Positions 1 to 9,667 of a stretch of 64,000 nucleotides of DNA are shown here, in pieces (positions within the stretch are counted from its first letter, which is position 1; each line of letters opens with the position of its first letter). The notes beneath the pieces are model-generated. The model did no database searches and had not been told where the DNA came from. It was given only the letters and a program-made list of their open reading frames with translations. This stretch comes from Microcella alkalica (GTDB lineage: Bacteria; Actinomycetota; Actinomycetes; Actinomycetales; Microbacteriaceae). Location of the stretch: positions 831,372-895,371 of the forward strand of contig NZ_JACGWX010000001.1 of NCBI RefSeq assembly GCF_014137945.1, given 5' to 3'. Both the position numbers and the translations under genes were made by a program.

Positions 1-600
1 GCGACGCCGACGGCGGACGCCTCGGGTCGCGCCGGATTCACGAGCGGACCGAGGATGTTGAACAGCGTCGCGACGCCGAGCTCTCGCCTGACCGGTCCCG
101 CGTGGCGGAACCCCGGATGGAAGGCCTGCGCGTGGAGGAAGGTGAGACCGACCTCCCGGAAGACGTGCGCCACCTCGTCGGGCTCCAGGTCGAGGCGGAT
201 CCCGAGCTCGCTCAGCACGTCGGACGCTCCGGACGCGCTGCTCGCTCCGCGATTGCCGTGCTTCGCCACGGGAACATCGCCCGAGGCCACGACGATCGAT
301 GCGATCGACGAGACGTTCACGACGGCGCCGAACGGGTCGCCGCCCGTGCCGACGATGTCCAGCGCCATGGGATCGATGTCGATCGGACGAGCATGCGCGA
401 GCGCGGCGTCGCGGAAGCCGACGAACTCGTCGACGGTCTCGCCCTTGGCCCGCAGCGCCATCAGGAAGCCCGCGAGCTGGGCGGGCGTCGCCTCCCCCGC
501 CATCACCTGCTCCATGCTCCAGGCGGCCTCCGCGATGCTCAGATCCTGCCTCTCGAGCAGGCGCGTGAGCAGGGCTGGCCAGGTGATGGTCGCGGACATG
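1..600 (-). CDS. trpD: Anthranilate phosphoribosyltransferase (C-terminus outside window)
   Basis: Transfers a phosphoribosyl group from PRPP to anthranilate in tryptophan synthesis. The visible 200 codons give the N-terminal helical domain and then the PRPP-binding motif GTGGD (about residues 81-85), followed by NVSS, the KHGNR segment and, at the window edge, the family signature NILGPLVNP. The frame stays open through base 1, so the C-terminal third is missing from the window. ATG at 600 is chosen because a TAGCCT -10 box on the - strand (611 to 606) ends 5 nt before it, which implies a leaderless transcript. It is divergent from ctaE, as in M. tuberculosis (Rv2192c/Rv2193). Confidence 0.95.
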
Positions 601-605
601 GGTAA

Positions 606-611
606 AGGCTA
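606..611 (-). promoter_or_regulatory. -10 box of trpD (leaderless)
   Basis: TAGCCT read on the - strand, followed by 5 nt and then the trpD ATG. Transcription would start at or next to the A of the start codon, and there is no room for a Shine-Dalgarno sequence. No clear -35 element. Confidence 0.5.
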
Positions 612-665
612 GTGAATCGCCGCGAGAAGGCATGTCGGCGGGCAGGACTCACACTTCGCATCAGT

Positions 666-671
666 CATAAT
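666..671 (+). promoter_or_regulatory. -10 box of the ctaE-qcrCAB operon (leaderless)
   Basis: CATAAT followed by 6 nt and GTG 678. The spacing puts +1 at the GTG. This supports the shorter ctaE start over an in-frame upstream ATG at 612, which would lie upstream of the promoter. Confidence 0.5.
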
Positions 672-677
672 GAACGG

Positions 678-1307
678 GTGACCAGCACCTCTCTGTCGAG
701 ATCTCTCACCGCTCCCACGATCAACCGGCCCAACATCGTTGCCGTCGGCACGATCGTCTGGCTCGGCAGCGAGGTCATGTTCTTCGCCGGCCTCTTCGCG
801 ATCTACTTCACGCTCCGATCGACCTCCCCGGAACTGTGGGAATCGGGCACCGAGGTGTTCAACGTGCCGTTCGCCGCCGTCAACACCACGATCCTCGTGC
901 TCTCGAGCGTCACGGCTCAGTTCGGCGTCTTCGCCGCCGAGCGACTGCAGGCCAGGCGCACCGGCTGGAAGCCGACCCAGTGGGGCATGATCGAGTGGTT
1001 CTTCCTCACCTACGCGATGGGTGCAATCTTCGTCGTGGGCCAGGTCTACGAGTACGCGATCCTCGTGAGCGAGTACGTCACCCTCACCTCCGACGCTTTC
1101 GGGTCGGCGTTCTACCTCACGACGGGCTTCCACGGCCTCCACGTCACGGGCGGCCTCATCGCCTTCCTCCTCGTCATCGGGCGCGCATACGCGGTGAAGG
1201 TGTTCACTCACCGCGATGCCACGAGCGCGATCGTCGTGTCGTACTACTGGCACTTCGTCGACGTGGTCTGGATCGGCCTCTTCCTCGTCATCTACGTCCT
1301 CCAATGA
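678..1307 (+). CDS. ctaE: Cytochrome c oxidase subunit III
   Basis: Membrane subunit III of the aa3-type cytochrome c oxidase, part of the actinobacterial bcc-aa3 supercomplex. The 209-residue product has five hydrophobic helices and the conserved FHGLHV and [10 protein letters not shown] segments typical of subunit III near the C-terminus. An upstream ATG at 612 exists, but the extra 22 residues are not hydrophobic or family-like, and a -10 box lies between the two starts; GTG 678 is therefore preferred. Its stop overlaps the qcrC start as ATGA, so ctaE heads a ctaE-qcrC-qcrA-qcrB operon. Confidence 0.95.
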   Translation: MTSTSLSRSLTAPTINRPNIVAVGTIVWLGSEVMFFAGLFAIYFTLRSTSPELWESGTEVFNVPFAAVNTTILVLSSVTAQFGVFAAERLQARRTGWKPTQWGMIEWFFLTYAMGAIFVVGQVYEYAILVSEYVTLTSDAFGSAFYLTTGFHGLHVTGGLIAFLLVIGRAYAVKVFTHRDATSAIVVSYYWHFVDVVWIGLFLVIYVLQ

Positions 1308-2134
1308 GCAATCGAATCGAGACGCAGCACACCATGTCATCCACCTCCCCCGCCCCCGTACGTCGCTCCGGCCGCCGGCACCCGCTGGCGACGGCCGCTC
1401 TGCTCGTCGTCGGCCTGCTCGCGACCGGTGGCGCGTACGCGCTCGCCACGACCTCGGCCACGGCCGAGACGACGGCGGCGAGCGAGCAGATGGTCGAGGA
1501 CGGCGGCAAGCTGTTCGCCGCGAACTGCGCGAGCTGCCACGGACTGCAGGGTGCCGGCACGGATGCGGGCCCGTCGGTGATCGGCGTCGGCGCGCTCGCC
1601 GTCGACTTCCAGGTCGGCACCGGGCGCATGCCCATGGCTGCCTCGGGTCCTCAGGCCGAGGAGAAGCCCGTTCAGTTCACGCAGGAGCAGATCGATGCCA
1701 TGGGCGCCTGGGTCGCCTCGCTGGCTCCCGGCCCCGCTGTGCCGCCCGACCGCTACCTCGCCGGCGACGGCGACGCCGCCATCGGTGCCGAGCTGTTCCG
1801 CATCAACTGCGCGATGTGCCACAACGTGGCCGGTGCCGGCGGCGCGCTCACCGAGGGCAAGTACGCCCCCGGGCTCGCGGGCGTCGACCCGGTGCACGTC
1901 TACGGAGCGATGTCGACCGGGCCGCAGAACATGCCCGTCTTCAGCGACCTGAACCTCACTCCCGAAGAGAAGAACGACATCATCACGTACCTGAAGTACG
2001 TCGAGGAGACCCCGTCCGTCGGCGGTTTCGAGCTCGGCTCGCTCGGTCCGGTGTCTGAGGGCCTCTTCATCTGGATCTTCGGCCTCGGCGGACTCGTCGC
2101 GGTGACCATCTGGCTCACCGCGAAGTCCAACTGA
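1304..2134 (+). CDS. qcrC: Cytochrome bc1 complex dihaem cytochrome c subunit
   Basis: Dihaem cytochrome cc of the actinobacterial complex III. It replaces soluble cytochrome c by passing electrons directly from the Rieske centre to the oxidase. The 276-residue product has a basic N-terminus and a signal-anchor helix (about 27-50), a first haem motif CASCH at 75-79, a second CAMCH at 169-173, and a C-terminal membrane helix (about 252-271). The start at 1304 overlaps the ctaE stop (ATGA); a second in-frame ATG at 1334 is an alternative. Two haem sites within a single subunit is the expected actinobacterial form. Confidence 0.95.
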   Translation: MSNRIETQHTMSSTSPAPVRRSGRRHPLATAALLVVGLLATGGAYALATTSATAETTAASEQMVEDGGKLFAANCASCHGLQGAGTDAGPSVIGVGALAVDFQVGTGRMPMAASGPQAEEKPVQFTQEQIDAMGAWVASLAPGPAVPPDRYLAGDGDAAIGAELFRINCAMCHNVAGAGGALTEGKYAPGLAGVDPVHVYGAMSTGPQNMPVFSDLNLTPEEKNDIITYLKYVEETPSVGGFELGSLGPVSEGLFIWIFGLGGLVAVTIWLTAKSN

Positions 2135-2166
2135 CGGCCAGTGCAGCAGCTTAGGAAAGGACGATA

Positions 2167-3243
2167 ATGGCGCACGATCACGACGGCGCGGCGAGCGGCG
2201 AGACCGCGGAGACGGCTGTCGAGAAGCACGCGAGCAGCGCCTCCCCCGGAGTCGCCGTCGAGCGCGCCGATCGCATCCCCAACCCGGGCTTCCCGCCGGA
2301 GCGCCTGCGCGTCACCGACGTCGACCCGGCGAAGGAACGCGCCGCGGAGCGCACGGTCTCCGGCCTCTTCCTGCTGTCGGTCGTCGGCAGCGTGCTGGCC
2401 GTCGTCGCCTACTTCGCCTTCCCGATCGTCGAGGGCGACCCCAGCACAATCCGCCTCAACAACCTCTTCCTCGGCCTCGGCATCACGCTGGGCCTGCTCG
2501 GCATCGGCATCGGCGCCGTCCACTGGTCCAAGGCCCTCATGCACGGCCATGAGCTCGTCGAGGAGCGCCACCCGACCCGTGGCTCCGACGACACGCGCGC
2601 CAAGGCGATCGAGATCTTCCAGGCGGGCAACGCGGAGTCCGGGTTCACCCGTCGCAGCCTTGTGCGCAACACCCTCATCGGTGCGCTCGTGGCGACGCCC
2701 ATCCCCGCGATCGCGATCTTCCGCGACCTGGCACCGGCGGAGGACCCGATCGCGCTCCTCAAGCACACGATGTGGGAAGAGGGCGTGCGGCTCACTCGCG
2801 ACCCCTCCGGAACCCCGATCAAGGCCTCTGAGGTGACGATCGGCTCGGCGTTCCACGTCATCCCCGACGGGCTCGTCGACCTCGAGTCGCACAAGCTCGA
2901 GGAGAAGGCCAAGGCCGCCGTGCTCCTCATGCGCCTTCCCGTAGAGCGACTGAACGAGCGCGAGGACCGCAAGGACTGGTCCTACGACGGCATCGTCGCC
3001 TACTCCAAGATCTGCACGCACGTCGGGTGTCCCGTCGCGCTGTACGAGCAGCAGACCCACCACCTGCTGTGCCCCTGCCACCAGTCCGAGTTCGACGTGG
3101 CCAACCACGCCGAAGTCATCTTCGGACCGGCGGCGCGCCCCCTTCCCCAGCTCCCGATCACTGTGGATGAAGAGGGTTACCTCGTCGCGAAGAGCGACTT
3201 CACCGAACCTGTGGGTCCGAGCTTCTGGGAGCGTGCACTGTGA
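2167..3243 (+). CDS. qcrA: Rieske iron-sulfur subunit of cytochrome bc1 complex
   Basis: Carries the [2Fe-2S] centre that accepts electrons from menaquinol. The 358-residue protein has a charged N-terminal region, three membrane helices (about 65-86, 98-117 and 166-186), and a C-terminal Rieske fold. The ligand motifs are C283-T-H285-x-x-C288 and C302-P-C304-H305, with the two disulfide cysteines C288 and C304. The extra two helices are the actinobacterial form (single-helix in most bacteria). AGGAAAGG at about 2153-2160 is a good ribosome binding site for ATG 2167. The stop overlaps qcrB as GTGA. Confidence 0.96.
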   Translation: MAHDHDGAASGETAETAVEKHASSASPGVAVERADRIPNPGFPPERLRVTDVDPAKERAAERTVSGLFLLSVVGSVLAVVAYFAFPIVEGDPSTIRLNNLFLGLGITLGLLGIGIGAVHWSKALMHGHELVEERHPTRGSDDTRAKAIEIFQAGNAESGFTRRSLVRNTLIGALVATPIPAIAIFRDLAPAEDPIALLKHTMWEEGVRLTRDPSGTPIKASEVTIGSAFHVIPDGLVDLESHKLEEKAKAAVLLMRLPVERLNEREDRKDWSYDGIVAYSKICTHVGCPVALYEQQTHHLLCPCHQSEFDVANHAEVIFGPAARPLPQLPITVDEEGYLVAKSDFTEPVGPSFWERAL

Positions 3244-4862
3244 GTACCGCAACTGAGCCCGCCGCACCGGCCACTGTCGCAGCCGCGCCGTCGCGCGGCA
3301 TGCGCTTCACCGGGTGGGCGGCGAACTACATCGACGAGCGCACGAGCGCTTCGACGGCCGTCAAGAGCCTGGGTCGCAAGATCTTCCCCGACCACTGGTC
3401 GTTCATGCTCGGCGAGGTCGCGCTCTACAGCTTCGTCGTCATCCTGCTCAGCGGCACGTTCCTGACCTTCTTCTTCGACCCGTCGATGACCGAGGTCGAG
3501 TACGAGGGCTCCTACGTCCCGCTCCAGGGCATCCCGATGTCGGTCGCGTACCACTCCTCCCTCGACATTTCGTTCGAGATCCGCGGCGGTCTGCTGATGC
3601 GCCAGGTCCACCACTGGGCCGCTCTGCTCTTCGTCGCCGCGATCGGTCTGCACATGCTCCGCGTGTTCTTCACCGGCGCGTTCCGCAAGCCGCGCGAGCT
3701 CAACTGGGTCATCGGCTTCCTGCTCTTCGTCCTCGCCATGGCGCTCGGCTTCACGGGCTACTCGCTCCCGGACGACCTGCTCTCGGGCAACGGCCTCCGC
3801 ATCATCGACGGCATGATCAAGGCCGTCCCGCTCGCGGGCGGCTGGATCTCCTACCTGCTGTTCGGCGACGAGTTCCCCGGGCTCGACATCATCCCGCGCC
3901 TGTACGTGCTGCACATCCTGCTGCTCCCGGCGATCCTCGTCGCCCTCATCGGCGCGCACATGGTGCTGCTGATCGTCAACAAGCACACGCAGTTCGCCGG
4001 CCCCGGCCGCACGAACGACAACGTCGTCGGCGCCCCGGTGATGCCGGTGTTCGCGGCGAAGGCCGGTGGCTTCTTCTTCATCGTGTTCGGCGTCATCGTC
4101 CTCATCGCGTCGCTGTTCACGATCAACCCGATCTGGAACTACGGCCCGTACGACCCGTCGCCGGTGTCGGCCGGTACGCAGCCCGACTGGTACATCGGCT
4201 TCGCAGATGGCGCGTTACGACTCATCCCGCCGCACCTCGAGTCGGTCATCTTCGGCTATACCTGGTCGTGGAACGTCCTGATCCCGCTCGTCGGTCTCCT
4301 GGTGTTCCTCGCCGCGGCCGCTCTCTACCCGTTCCTCGAGGCGTGGGTGACGGGCGACAAGCGCGAGCACCACATCGCCGAGCGCCCCCGCAACAACCCG
4401 ACCCGCACCGCGATCGGCGCGGCCGGCGTGACGTTCTACGCGGGCCTCTGGGCCGCGGCGAGCTCCGACCTCATCGCGACGCACTTCCGTCTCTCAATCG
4501 AGGGCGTCATCCACGCCCTGCAGTTCGTGACCGTGGTCGGTCCGTTCATCGCGTACTTCGTCACCAAGCGCGTCTGCCTCGCGCTCATGAGGAAGGACCG
4601 CGAGATCGCGCTCCACGGCTTCGAGTCGGGGCGCATCGTCCGACTTCCGGGCGGCGAGTACATCGAAGTGCACGAGCAGCTCGATGACTACGAGCGCTGG
4701 AAGCTTGTGAGCTACGAGGAGTACCAGCCGCTCATGGTCCGCCCGGATGCCCGCGGCCGCATCTCGGCCAGCCAGCGTGTGCGAGCCGGCCTGTCGCGCT
4801 GGTTCTTCGAGGACCGCATCTCGCCCGTGACGCAGCGCGAGCTCGAGTCGCAGCGCCACTAG
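3240..4862 (+). CDS. qcrB: Cytochrome bc1 complex cytochrome b subunit
   Basis: Membrane subunit with two b haems and the quinol oxidation and reduction sites. The 540-residue product has the N-terminal cytochrome b core, with haem-ligand histidines in the QVHHW and ADxH-like HxLL segments, GFTGYSLPDDLLSG, and the Qo-site motif PDWY (about residue 315), the actinobacterial equivalent of PEWY. A longer C-terminal extension follows the last helix, as usual in this phylum. GTG 3240 overlaps the qcrA stop. A strong hairpin 13 nt downstream ends the operon. Confidence 0.96.
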   Translation: MSTATEPAAPATVAAAPSRGMRFTGWAANYIDERTSASTAVKSLGRKIFPDHWSFMLGEVALYSFVVILLSGTFLTFFFDPSMTEVEYEGSYVPLQGIPMSVAYHSSLDISFEIRGGLLMRQVHHWAALLFVAAIGLHMLRVFFTGAFRKPRELNWVIGFLLFVLAMALGFTGYSLPDDLLSGNGLRIIDGMIKAVPLAGGWISYLLFGDEFPGLDIIPRLYVLHILLLPAILVALIGAHMVLLIVNKHTQFAGPGRTNDNVVGAPVMPVFAAKAGGFFFIVFGVIVLIASLFTINPIWNYGPYDPSPVSAGTQPDWYIGFADGALRLIPPHLESVIFGYTWSWNVLIPLVGLLVFLAAAALYPFLEAWVTGDKREHHIAERPRNNPTRTAIGAAGVTFYAGLWAAASSDLIATHFRLSIEGVIHALQFVTVVGPFIAYFVTKRVCLALMRKDREIALHGFESGRIVRLPGGEYIEVHEQLDDYERWKLVSYEEYQPLMVRPDARGRISASQRVRAGLSRWFFEDRISPVTQRELESQRH

Positions 4863-4874
4863 AACCGAACGATC

Positions 4875-4911
4875 GACGGCCCCGCATCTCCCCAGGGAGG
4901 GCGGGGCCGTC
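4875..4911 (+). terminator. Hairpin terminator after qcrB
   Basis: Perfect 11-bp GC-rich stem (4875-4885 pairing with 4901-4911) with a 15-nt loop, directly after the ctaE-qcrCAB operon. There is no U-tract, which is common for actinobacterial terminators. Confidence 0.75.
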
Positions 4912-4933
4912 GCCGTGCGGGCGGTCGACCGCG

Positions 4934-4939
4934 TAGCGT
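4934..4939 (+). promoter_or_regulatory. -10 box of the HAD hydrolase gene (leaderless)
   Basis: TAGCGT followed by 6 nt and ATG 4946. It favours ATG 4946 over the in-frame GTG 4940, which would lie only 1 nt after the box. Confidence 0.45.
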
Positions 4940-4945
4940 GTGAGC

Positions 4946-5629
4946 ATGACCGGCGCCCCCATCACCACCGTCCTTCTCGACGTCAACGAGACGCTCACCG
5001 ACCTCGGCCCCCTCGAGGGATGGATGCGCGAGCACGGTCTGCCCGCCGGTTCCGCGAGTGCGTGGCTCTCCGCGGTGCTCCGCGACGGCTTCGCCGCCTC
5101 GCTCGCCGGCCTGCCGATCGGATTCGGCGCTCTCGGCGGCACCGCGCTACGGGACATCGCCGCGAATCTCGACGACGAGCGCAGGCTCGACGATGCCGCG
5201 ATCGAGGCCATGCTCGAGGATCTCCCCGCCGCGGTCGGCGCACTTCCCGCCCATCAGGACGTCGAGCCGGGCATCCGCCGCATGATCGATGCAGGGTGGG
5301 GCGTCTCGACCCTCACGAACGGGTCCTCCCGCGTCGCTCAGGGCCTTCTCGAGCGACTGGGCCTGGCCCACGAGGGAATCGCCACGCTGAGCGTCGACGG
5401 CACCCGAACGTGGAAGCCCCACTCGGAGTCCTACCTCGGCGCCTGCGATCGACTGGGGAGCATGCCCGACCAGACGGCGCTCGTCGCGTGCCACCCGTGG
5501 GACATCCTCGGCGCCCAGCGCGCCAGCCTCGTCGGCGTGTGGATCCCGCGCGGCCGCCACTGGCCGGCAGGCTACCCCGCACCCGACCGCACGATCGCGA
5601 CGCTCACCGACATCGTCGACGTGCTCTGA
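4946..5629 (+). CDS. HAD-superfamily hydrolase, haloacid dehalogenase type II-like
   Basis: A 227-residue HAD-family protein. Motif I reads DVNETLTD near residue 10, the form seen in 2-haloacid dehalogenase-like members: the first Asp is the nucleophile, and the +2 position is Asn rather than the Asp of HAD phosphatases. Motif II is TLTNGSS in mid-protein, the motif III lysine is in TWKPHSESY, and motif IV is near CHPWDILGAQ. The substrate cannot be deduced; hydrolysis of a small organic acid or phosphate is possible. It is a single gene behind its own leaderless promoter and is not related to the flanking respiratory operons. Confidence 0.85.
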   Translation: MTGAPITTVLLDVNETLTDLGPLEGWMREHGLPAGSASAWLSAVLRDGFAASLAGLPIGFGALGGTALRDIAANLDDERRLDDAAIEAMLEDLPAAVGALPAHQDVEPGIRRMIDAGWGVSTLTNGSSRVAQGLLERLGLAHEGIATLSVDGTRTWKPHSESYLGACDRLGSMPDQTALVACHPWDILGAQRASLVGVWIPRGRHWPAGYPAPDRTIATLTDIVDVL

Positions 5630-5635
5630 CCATCG

Positions 5636-6117
5636 TCAGCGCGCTCGCCACTCGCGATCGAAGATGACGAAGCGCTCGAGGGTGGTCCACTCCCCCTTGA
5701 ACCAGTCGCCCTCGACGAGCGAGCCCTCGTGCCGGAGCCCCAGCTGACGCATGAGCACGAGCACGGGCTCATTGCGGGCGTCGCCCTGCATCACGACAGC
5801 GGTGGGCACCGTGCTCCTCGATGAGCCAGGCGAGGACGACCTCGAGCGCCTCGAACGCGAATCCGCAACGTCCGAATCCGCACCGCCCGAGCCCGCACCG
5901 CCCGTCCGATAGAAGAGGACCAGCTGCACCCACTCCCCTGGCCCGGGCAGCCCGCTCTGCGGCTACCCGGCGACGAGCTCGTCGGCATCCTCGCGGGAGT
6001 GTTCGACGTCGACTGAAAGCGCGCGACGTCCGGCTCGCGGCGGTACGCGACGAACGCGGGGATGTCCGCGACGGCGACAGGACGGATGTCCAGGCGCGCG
6101 CTCCGCAGCTCCGGCAT
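5636..6117 (-). pseudogene. Degraded GNAT acetyltransferase (RimJ/RimL-like)
   Basis: A remnant of a gene for a GNAT N-acetyltransferase of about 170 residues. The N-terminus MPELRSARLDIRPV...RFQS (frame A, from 6117) is followed by a frameshift near 6005-6015 into frame B (DVEHSREDADELVAG). Frame B then meets TAG at 5965-5963, where CAG (Gln) would restore the family sequence. It continues PGEWVQLVLFYRTGG, after which about 35 residues of the GNAT core are missing and replaced by short GC repeats (about 5865-5910). A stretch in frame C (GFAFEALEVVLAWLIEE) is followed by a 1-nt insertion near 5797 that returns to frame B (VVMQGDARN, GLRHEGS, GEWTTLERF). With this many lesions it cannot encode a working enzyme. 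Confidence 0.85.
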
Positions 6118-6155
6118 CGTCGGCTCCCGTTCGTGCCCGCTTCGAGCGGCTCGGG

Positions 6156-6584
6156 TCAGAAGACCCGACGCATGTACTCGGCGTTCTGGCTGTAGCCGAG
6201 TCGGTCGTAGAAGCCGCCGGCGCGGCGACTCGCGACCGTGATCTGACGCACGCCGCGGCGGATGCATTCGCGCTCCACGGCGTGGACGAGCTCGGTCCCG
6301 AGATCCTGCCCGCGCGCGGCCTCGTCGACCGCGATCTCCTGGAGCTGCGCCGATGCGCCGTTGGTCGAGAGCAGTCGCGCGATCGTCGTGAATGCGTACC
6401 CGCGGACCGCGCCCGCCTCGTCCTCCGCCACCAGGAGCAGCAGCCCGGAATCCTCGTCGGCCTCGACGGCTTCCGAGAAGCTCACGTCGAAGGCGGCGCG
6501 CACGGGGATGAAGGCGGCACCTAGCTGCAGCACGAGCTCGAAGACCGCGTCGGCATCCTCCGCGCGAGCCCGACGTACGGTCAC
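6156..6584 (-). CDS. GNAT family N-acetyltransferase
   Basis: A 142-residue acetyltransferase. The central strand LLLLVAEDEAG, the LQEIAVDEAARGQDLGTELV segment (motif A, with a modified Q/RxxGxG/A acetyl-CoA loop as RGQDLG) and the C-terminal FYDRLGY are diagnostic of GNAT. The acceptor is unknown. GTG 6584 follows the ctaF stop by 1 nt, so it is probably translated from the ctaC-ctaD-ctaF transcript, although nothing in the sequence ties it to the oxidase. It is intact, unlike the broken GNAT gene just downstream. Confidence 0.88.
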   Translation of the reverse strand: MTVRRARAEDADAVFELVLQLGAAFIPVRAAFDVSFSEAVEADEDSGLLLLVAEDEAGAVRGYAFTTIARLLSTNGASAQLQEIAVDEAARGQDLGTELVHAVERECIRRGVRQITVASRRAGGFYDRLGYSQNAEYMRRVF

Positions 6585-6585
6585 G

Positions 6586-7002
6586 TCAGCGCCCGAAGTT
6601 GCCGCGGTAGTACTCGTACACCCAGCCGACCAGGCCGAGCAGGGCGAGCGGCACCGCGTAGTACATGATCCAGATGCCGGCCGCGAGGCCGAGGAAGGTG
6701 AACGTCACCGCGGCGGCGAGGAACACCGGCCACCAGCTCCACGGCGAGAAGTGACCGAGCTCCGGGTCGCCGTCATCGATGTCCGCATCGAGCCGGTCCT
6801 CCGGGAGCACGCCACCCGTCGAGCGATTCACGAGCTGCAGGTAGAAGGCGATGAAGGCCGAGAGGATGGCGCACAGGCCGAGGCCCACCGAACCGACCCA
6901 CTCGACCTCTCCCGTGTCGATGATCGCCCAGCCGACGTAGATGCCGGTGAGCAGGATGAAGAAGGCGACGAGGATCCAGAAGATGTTGATGTTGGTCTTC
7001 AT
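6586..7002 (-). CDS. ctaF: Cytochrome c oxidase subunit IV (actinobacterial)
   Basis: Small membrane subunit of the aa3 oxidase found in actinobacteria. The 138-residue protein has four predicted helices (about 8-28, 36-58, 90-111 and 113-131) separated by an acidic loop (residues 67-82). Its place directly after ctaD, with a 7-nt gap, and its length match M. tuberculosis Rv2199c. The C-terminal VYEYYRGNF is the usual end of this family. Confidence 0.92.
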   Translation of the reverse strand: MKTNINIFWILVAFFILLTGIYVGWAIIDTGEVEWVGSVGLGLCAILSAFIAFYLQLVNRSTGGVLPEDRLDADIDDGDPELGHFSPWSWWPVFLAAAVTFTFLGLAAGIWIMYYAVPLALLGLVGWVYEYYRGNFGR

Positions 7003-7009
7003 GCGCGGA

Positions 7010-8746
7010 CTACTTCACCTTCTCGTCGCCGAGGTCGTACGTGGGAGCGTCGGGGGCGTCCTTCGCCGGGCCGATGCCGACCGGGATTCCCGCCTCGGGG
7101 TGGTTGAGGTCGAACGCCGGCGACTCCGAGCGGATGCGCGGGATCGAGGTGAAGTTGTGACGGGGCGGCGGGCACGAGGTCGCCCACTCGAGCGAGCGTC
7201 CGTAGCCCCACGGGTCGTTGACGGTGACCTTCGGCGCCCGGCGCGCGGTGATGTACACGTTGAGCAGGAACGGGATCATCGACGCGGCCAGGAGGAACGA
7301 CCCGATGGTCGACAGCTGGTTCATCCAGGTGAAGCCGTCCTCCACGAGGTACGTGGCGTAGCGGCGGGGCATGCCCACCACGCCGAGCCAGTGCTGCACG
7401 AGGAAGGTCGTGTGGAAGCCGACGAAGAGGGTCCAGAAGTGGATCTGGCCGAGGCTCTCATTGAGCATCTTGCCCGTCCACTTCGGCCACCAGAAGTAGA
7501 AGCCGGCGAACATCGCGAACACGACCGTGCCGAAGACGACGTAGTGGAAGTGGGCCACGACGAAGTACGAGTCGGAGACGTGGAAGTCGAGCGGGGGCGA
7601 GGCGAGGATGACGCCCGTGAGACCACCGAACACGAACGTCATCAGGAATCCGATAGACCACATCATCGGCGACTCGAACGTCACCGAGCCACGCCACATC
7701 GTGCCGATCCAGTTGAAGATCTTCACGCCCGTCGGGACGGCGATGAGCATCGTCATCAGGGCGAAGAACGGCAGCAGCACCGAGCCGGTGACGTACATGT
7801 GGTGGGCCCACACCGTCATGGAGAGCGCCGCGATCGCGATGGTCGCGTAGACCAGCGTCTTGTAGCCGAAGATCGGCTTGCGACTGAAGACCGGGAAGAT
7901 CTCGGAGACGATCCCGAAGAACGGGAGGGCGATGATGTACACCTCGGGATGCCCGAAGAACCAGAACAGGTGCTGCCAGAGGATGGCGCCGCCGTTCGCC
8001 GCGTCGAAGAAGTGCGAACCGAAGACTCGATCGGACCCGAGTGCGAAGAGCGCGGCGGCGAGCACCGGGAACGCCATGAGGACGAGCAGCGAGGTCACGA
8101 GGGTGTTCCACGTGAAGATCGGCATGCGCCACATCGTCATGCCGGGGGCGCGCATCGTGATGATCGTGGTGATGAAGTTGACGGCGCCGAGGATGGTGCC
8201 GAAGCCGCTCATCGCGAGGCCGAAGACCCAGAGGTTGCCGCCGACGCCGGGCGAGAAGGTCTGGCTCGACAGCGGCGCGTAGGCGAACCAGCCGAACGAG
8301 GCCGCGCCCTGGGGGGTGAAGAAACCGGCGACCGCCATGAGCGAGCCGAAGGAGTAGAGCCAGTAGGCGAACGCGTTCAGTCGCGGGAAGGCGACGTCGG
8401 GAGCACCGATCTGCAGGGGCATGATGACGTTCGCGAAGCCGGCGAAGAGAGGCGTCGCGAACATGAGCAGCATGATCGTGCCGTGCATGGTGAACAGCTG
8501 GTTGTATTGCTCGTTGGTCGCGACGACCTCGAGGCCCGGTGCGTAGAGCTGGGCGCGGATCACGAGCGCCATCACGCCGCCGACGAGGAAGTAGATGAAC
8601 GACGTGATCAGGTACATGTACCCGATCGTCTTGTGGTCGGTCGAGGTGACCCAGCCCACGAAGACGTTGCCCTTGCGGGCGATTCCCGGATTGCTGTAGC
8701 CGGGCTCGGCGGTGCCGATGGAGGGACGCGGTGCGGTCGTCGTCAT
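7010..8746 (-). CDS. ctaD: Cytochrome c oxidase subunit I
   Basis: Catalytic subunit holding low-spin haem a and the haem a3-CuB centre. The 578-residue product shows the twelve-helix family core: the haem a ligand in TMHGTIML, the CuB/active-site segment FFGHPEVYI (with the His-Tyr crosslink), THH-type WAHHMYVTG, and the haem a3/a ligands HFHYV. An open frame runs further upstream to 9544, but that region is the antisense-free overlap of ctaC in another frame; ATG 8746, 8 nt after the ctaC stop, gives the family-like N-terminus. Unlike M. tuberculosis, where ctaD lies elsewhere, here it sits between ctaC and ctaF. Confidence 0.96.
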   Translation of the reverse strand: MTTTAPRPSIGTAEPGYSNPGIARKGNVFVGWVTSTDHKTIGYMYLITSFIYFLVGGVMALVIRAQLYAPGLEVVATNEQYNQLFTMHGTIMLLMFATPLFAGFANVIMPLQIGAPDVAFPRLNAFAYWLYSFGSLMAVAGFFTPQGAASFGWFAYAPLSSQTFSPGVGGNLWVFGLAMSGFGTILGAVNFITTIITMRAPGMTMWRMPIFTWNTLVTSLLVLMAFPVLAAALFALGSDRVFGSHFFDAANGGAILWQHLFWFFGHPEVYIIALPFFGIVSEIFPVFSRKPIFGYKTLVYATIAIAALSMTVWAHHMYVTGSVLLPFFALMTMLIAVPTGVKIFNWIGTMWRGSVTFESPMMWSIGFLMTFVFGGLTGVILASPPLDFHVSDSYFVVAHFHYVVFGTVVFAMFAGFYFWWPKWTGKMLNESLGQIHFWTLFVGFHTTFLVQHWLGVVGMPRRYATYLVEDGFTWMNQLSTIGSFLLAASMIPFLLNVYITARRAPKVTVNDPWGYGRSLEWATSCPPPRHNFTSIPRIRSESPAFDLNHPEAGIPVGIGPAKDAPDAPTYDLGDEKVK

Positions 8747-8754
8747 GATGCCGC

Positions 8755-9615
8755 CTACTCCTCTTCGCTGGAGCCGGTCGTTCCCGGCAGGTTGGAGTTC
8801 GTGTTGAAGGTCTCGTCGACCTGGCCCTCGAAGCCGGCCGCGCGGAGGGAGTCGGTGTACGCCTCGTACTCCTCCTGCGACACCACCTCGACGTTGAAGA
8901 GCATGAGCGCGTGGTACTCGCCGCAGAGCTCGGCGCACTTGCCGACGTACGAGCCCTCCTTCTCCGGGATGAAGTACCAGTAATTGGACTTCGCGGGGAT
9001 CATGTCCTTCTTGTAGAGGAAGTCGACGATCCAGAAGGAGTGCAGCACGTCGCGCGACTCGATCTTCACCTCGACCTTCTGCCCCACGGGGAGGTAGAGG
9101 GTCGGGAGGGAGGAGGCGTCGATCTGACCGTCCTCGGTCTTCTGGGCCTGGATGCCCTGGTAGTAGACGTCCTCGTTCACGTAGTTGAAGTCCCACGCCC
9201 AGCGCTTGCCGTACACCTCGATCGTCACATCGGGGTCGGCGAGGGGCTCCTCGATGGCGGTCTGGTCGCGCGCCGTGAAGGCGAAGAAGCCGAGGACGAG
9301 GATGAGCGGCACGACCGTGTAGAGGATCTCGATCGGCATGTTGTAGCGCAACTGGACGGGAAGACCGGTCTGGCCCTTCCGACGGCGGTACACGACCGCC
9401 GCCCAGATGATGAGGCCCCACGTGATGACGCCCACGCCGAGGAGGACGATCCACGACGTCACCCACAGACCGATGACGCGGTCGACCTGATTGGTCGTTC
9501 CGGGCTCGGTCGGCAGCCAGCCCAGCTGCTGCTGGGGGGTGCATGCCGCGAGGACGAGCGAGGTGACGACGGCGAGGGGGATCGCCGCCAATCGAAGACG
9601 TCGGTTGGAACGCAC
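8755..9615 (-). CDS. ctaC: Cytochrome c oxidase subunit II (CuA), lipoprotein
   Basis: Binds the binuclear CuA centre that receives electrons from QcrC. The 286-residue precursor has a lipoprotein signal with lipobox LVLAAC (Cys25 lipidated), two membrane helices (about 50-76 and 96-114) and a cupredoxin domain. The CuA ligands are H192, C227, E229, C231, H235 and M238. GTG 9615 is preceded by GAGAGG. A TAGACT -10 box (9667 to 9662) puts a leader of about 40 nt in front. First gene of ctaC-ctaD-ctaF. Its lipobox requires a signal peptidase II, which is not encoded in this window. Confidence 0.96.
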   Translation of the reverse strand: MRSNRRLRLAAIPLAVVTSLVLAACTPQQQLGWLPTEPGTTNQVDRVIGLWVTSWIVLLGVGVITWGLIIWAAVVYRRRKGQTGLPVQLRYNMPIEILYTVVPLILVLGFFAFTARDQTAIEEPLADPDVTIEVYGKRWAWDFNYVNEDVYYQGIQAQKTEDGQIDASSLPTLYLPVGQKVEVKIESRDVLHSFWIVDFLYKKDMIPAKSNYWYFIPEKEGSYVGKCAELCGEYHALMLFNVEVVSQEEYEAYTDSLRAAGFEGQVDETFNTNSNLPGTTGSSEEE

Positions 9616-9661
9616 CGGTGGCCTCTCGAAAGGAGTGAAGGAAGGACGTGGAACGGTTGTC

Positions 9662-9667
9662 AGTCTA
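9662..9667 (-). promoter_or_regulatory. -10 box of ctaC operon
   Basis: TAGACT on the - strand about 46 nt upstream of the ctaC GTG. It leaves space for a short leader with a ribosome binding site. Confidence 0.4.

Noticed and set aside
612..677. Upstream in-frame start (ATG 612) for ctaE
   Set aside because: The extra 22 residues are not family-like, and the -10 CATAAT lies downstream of that ATG.
6941..8983. 680-codon open frame on + over ctaD
   Set aside because: Antisense of ctaD and the end of ctaC. Low-complexity charged composition.
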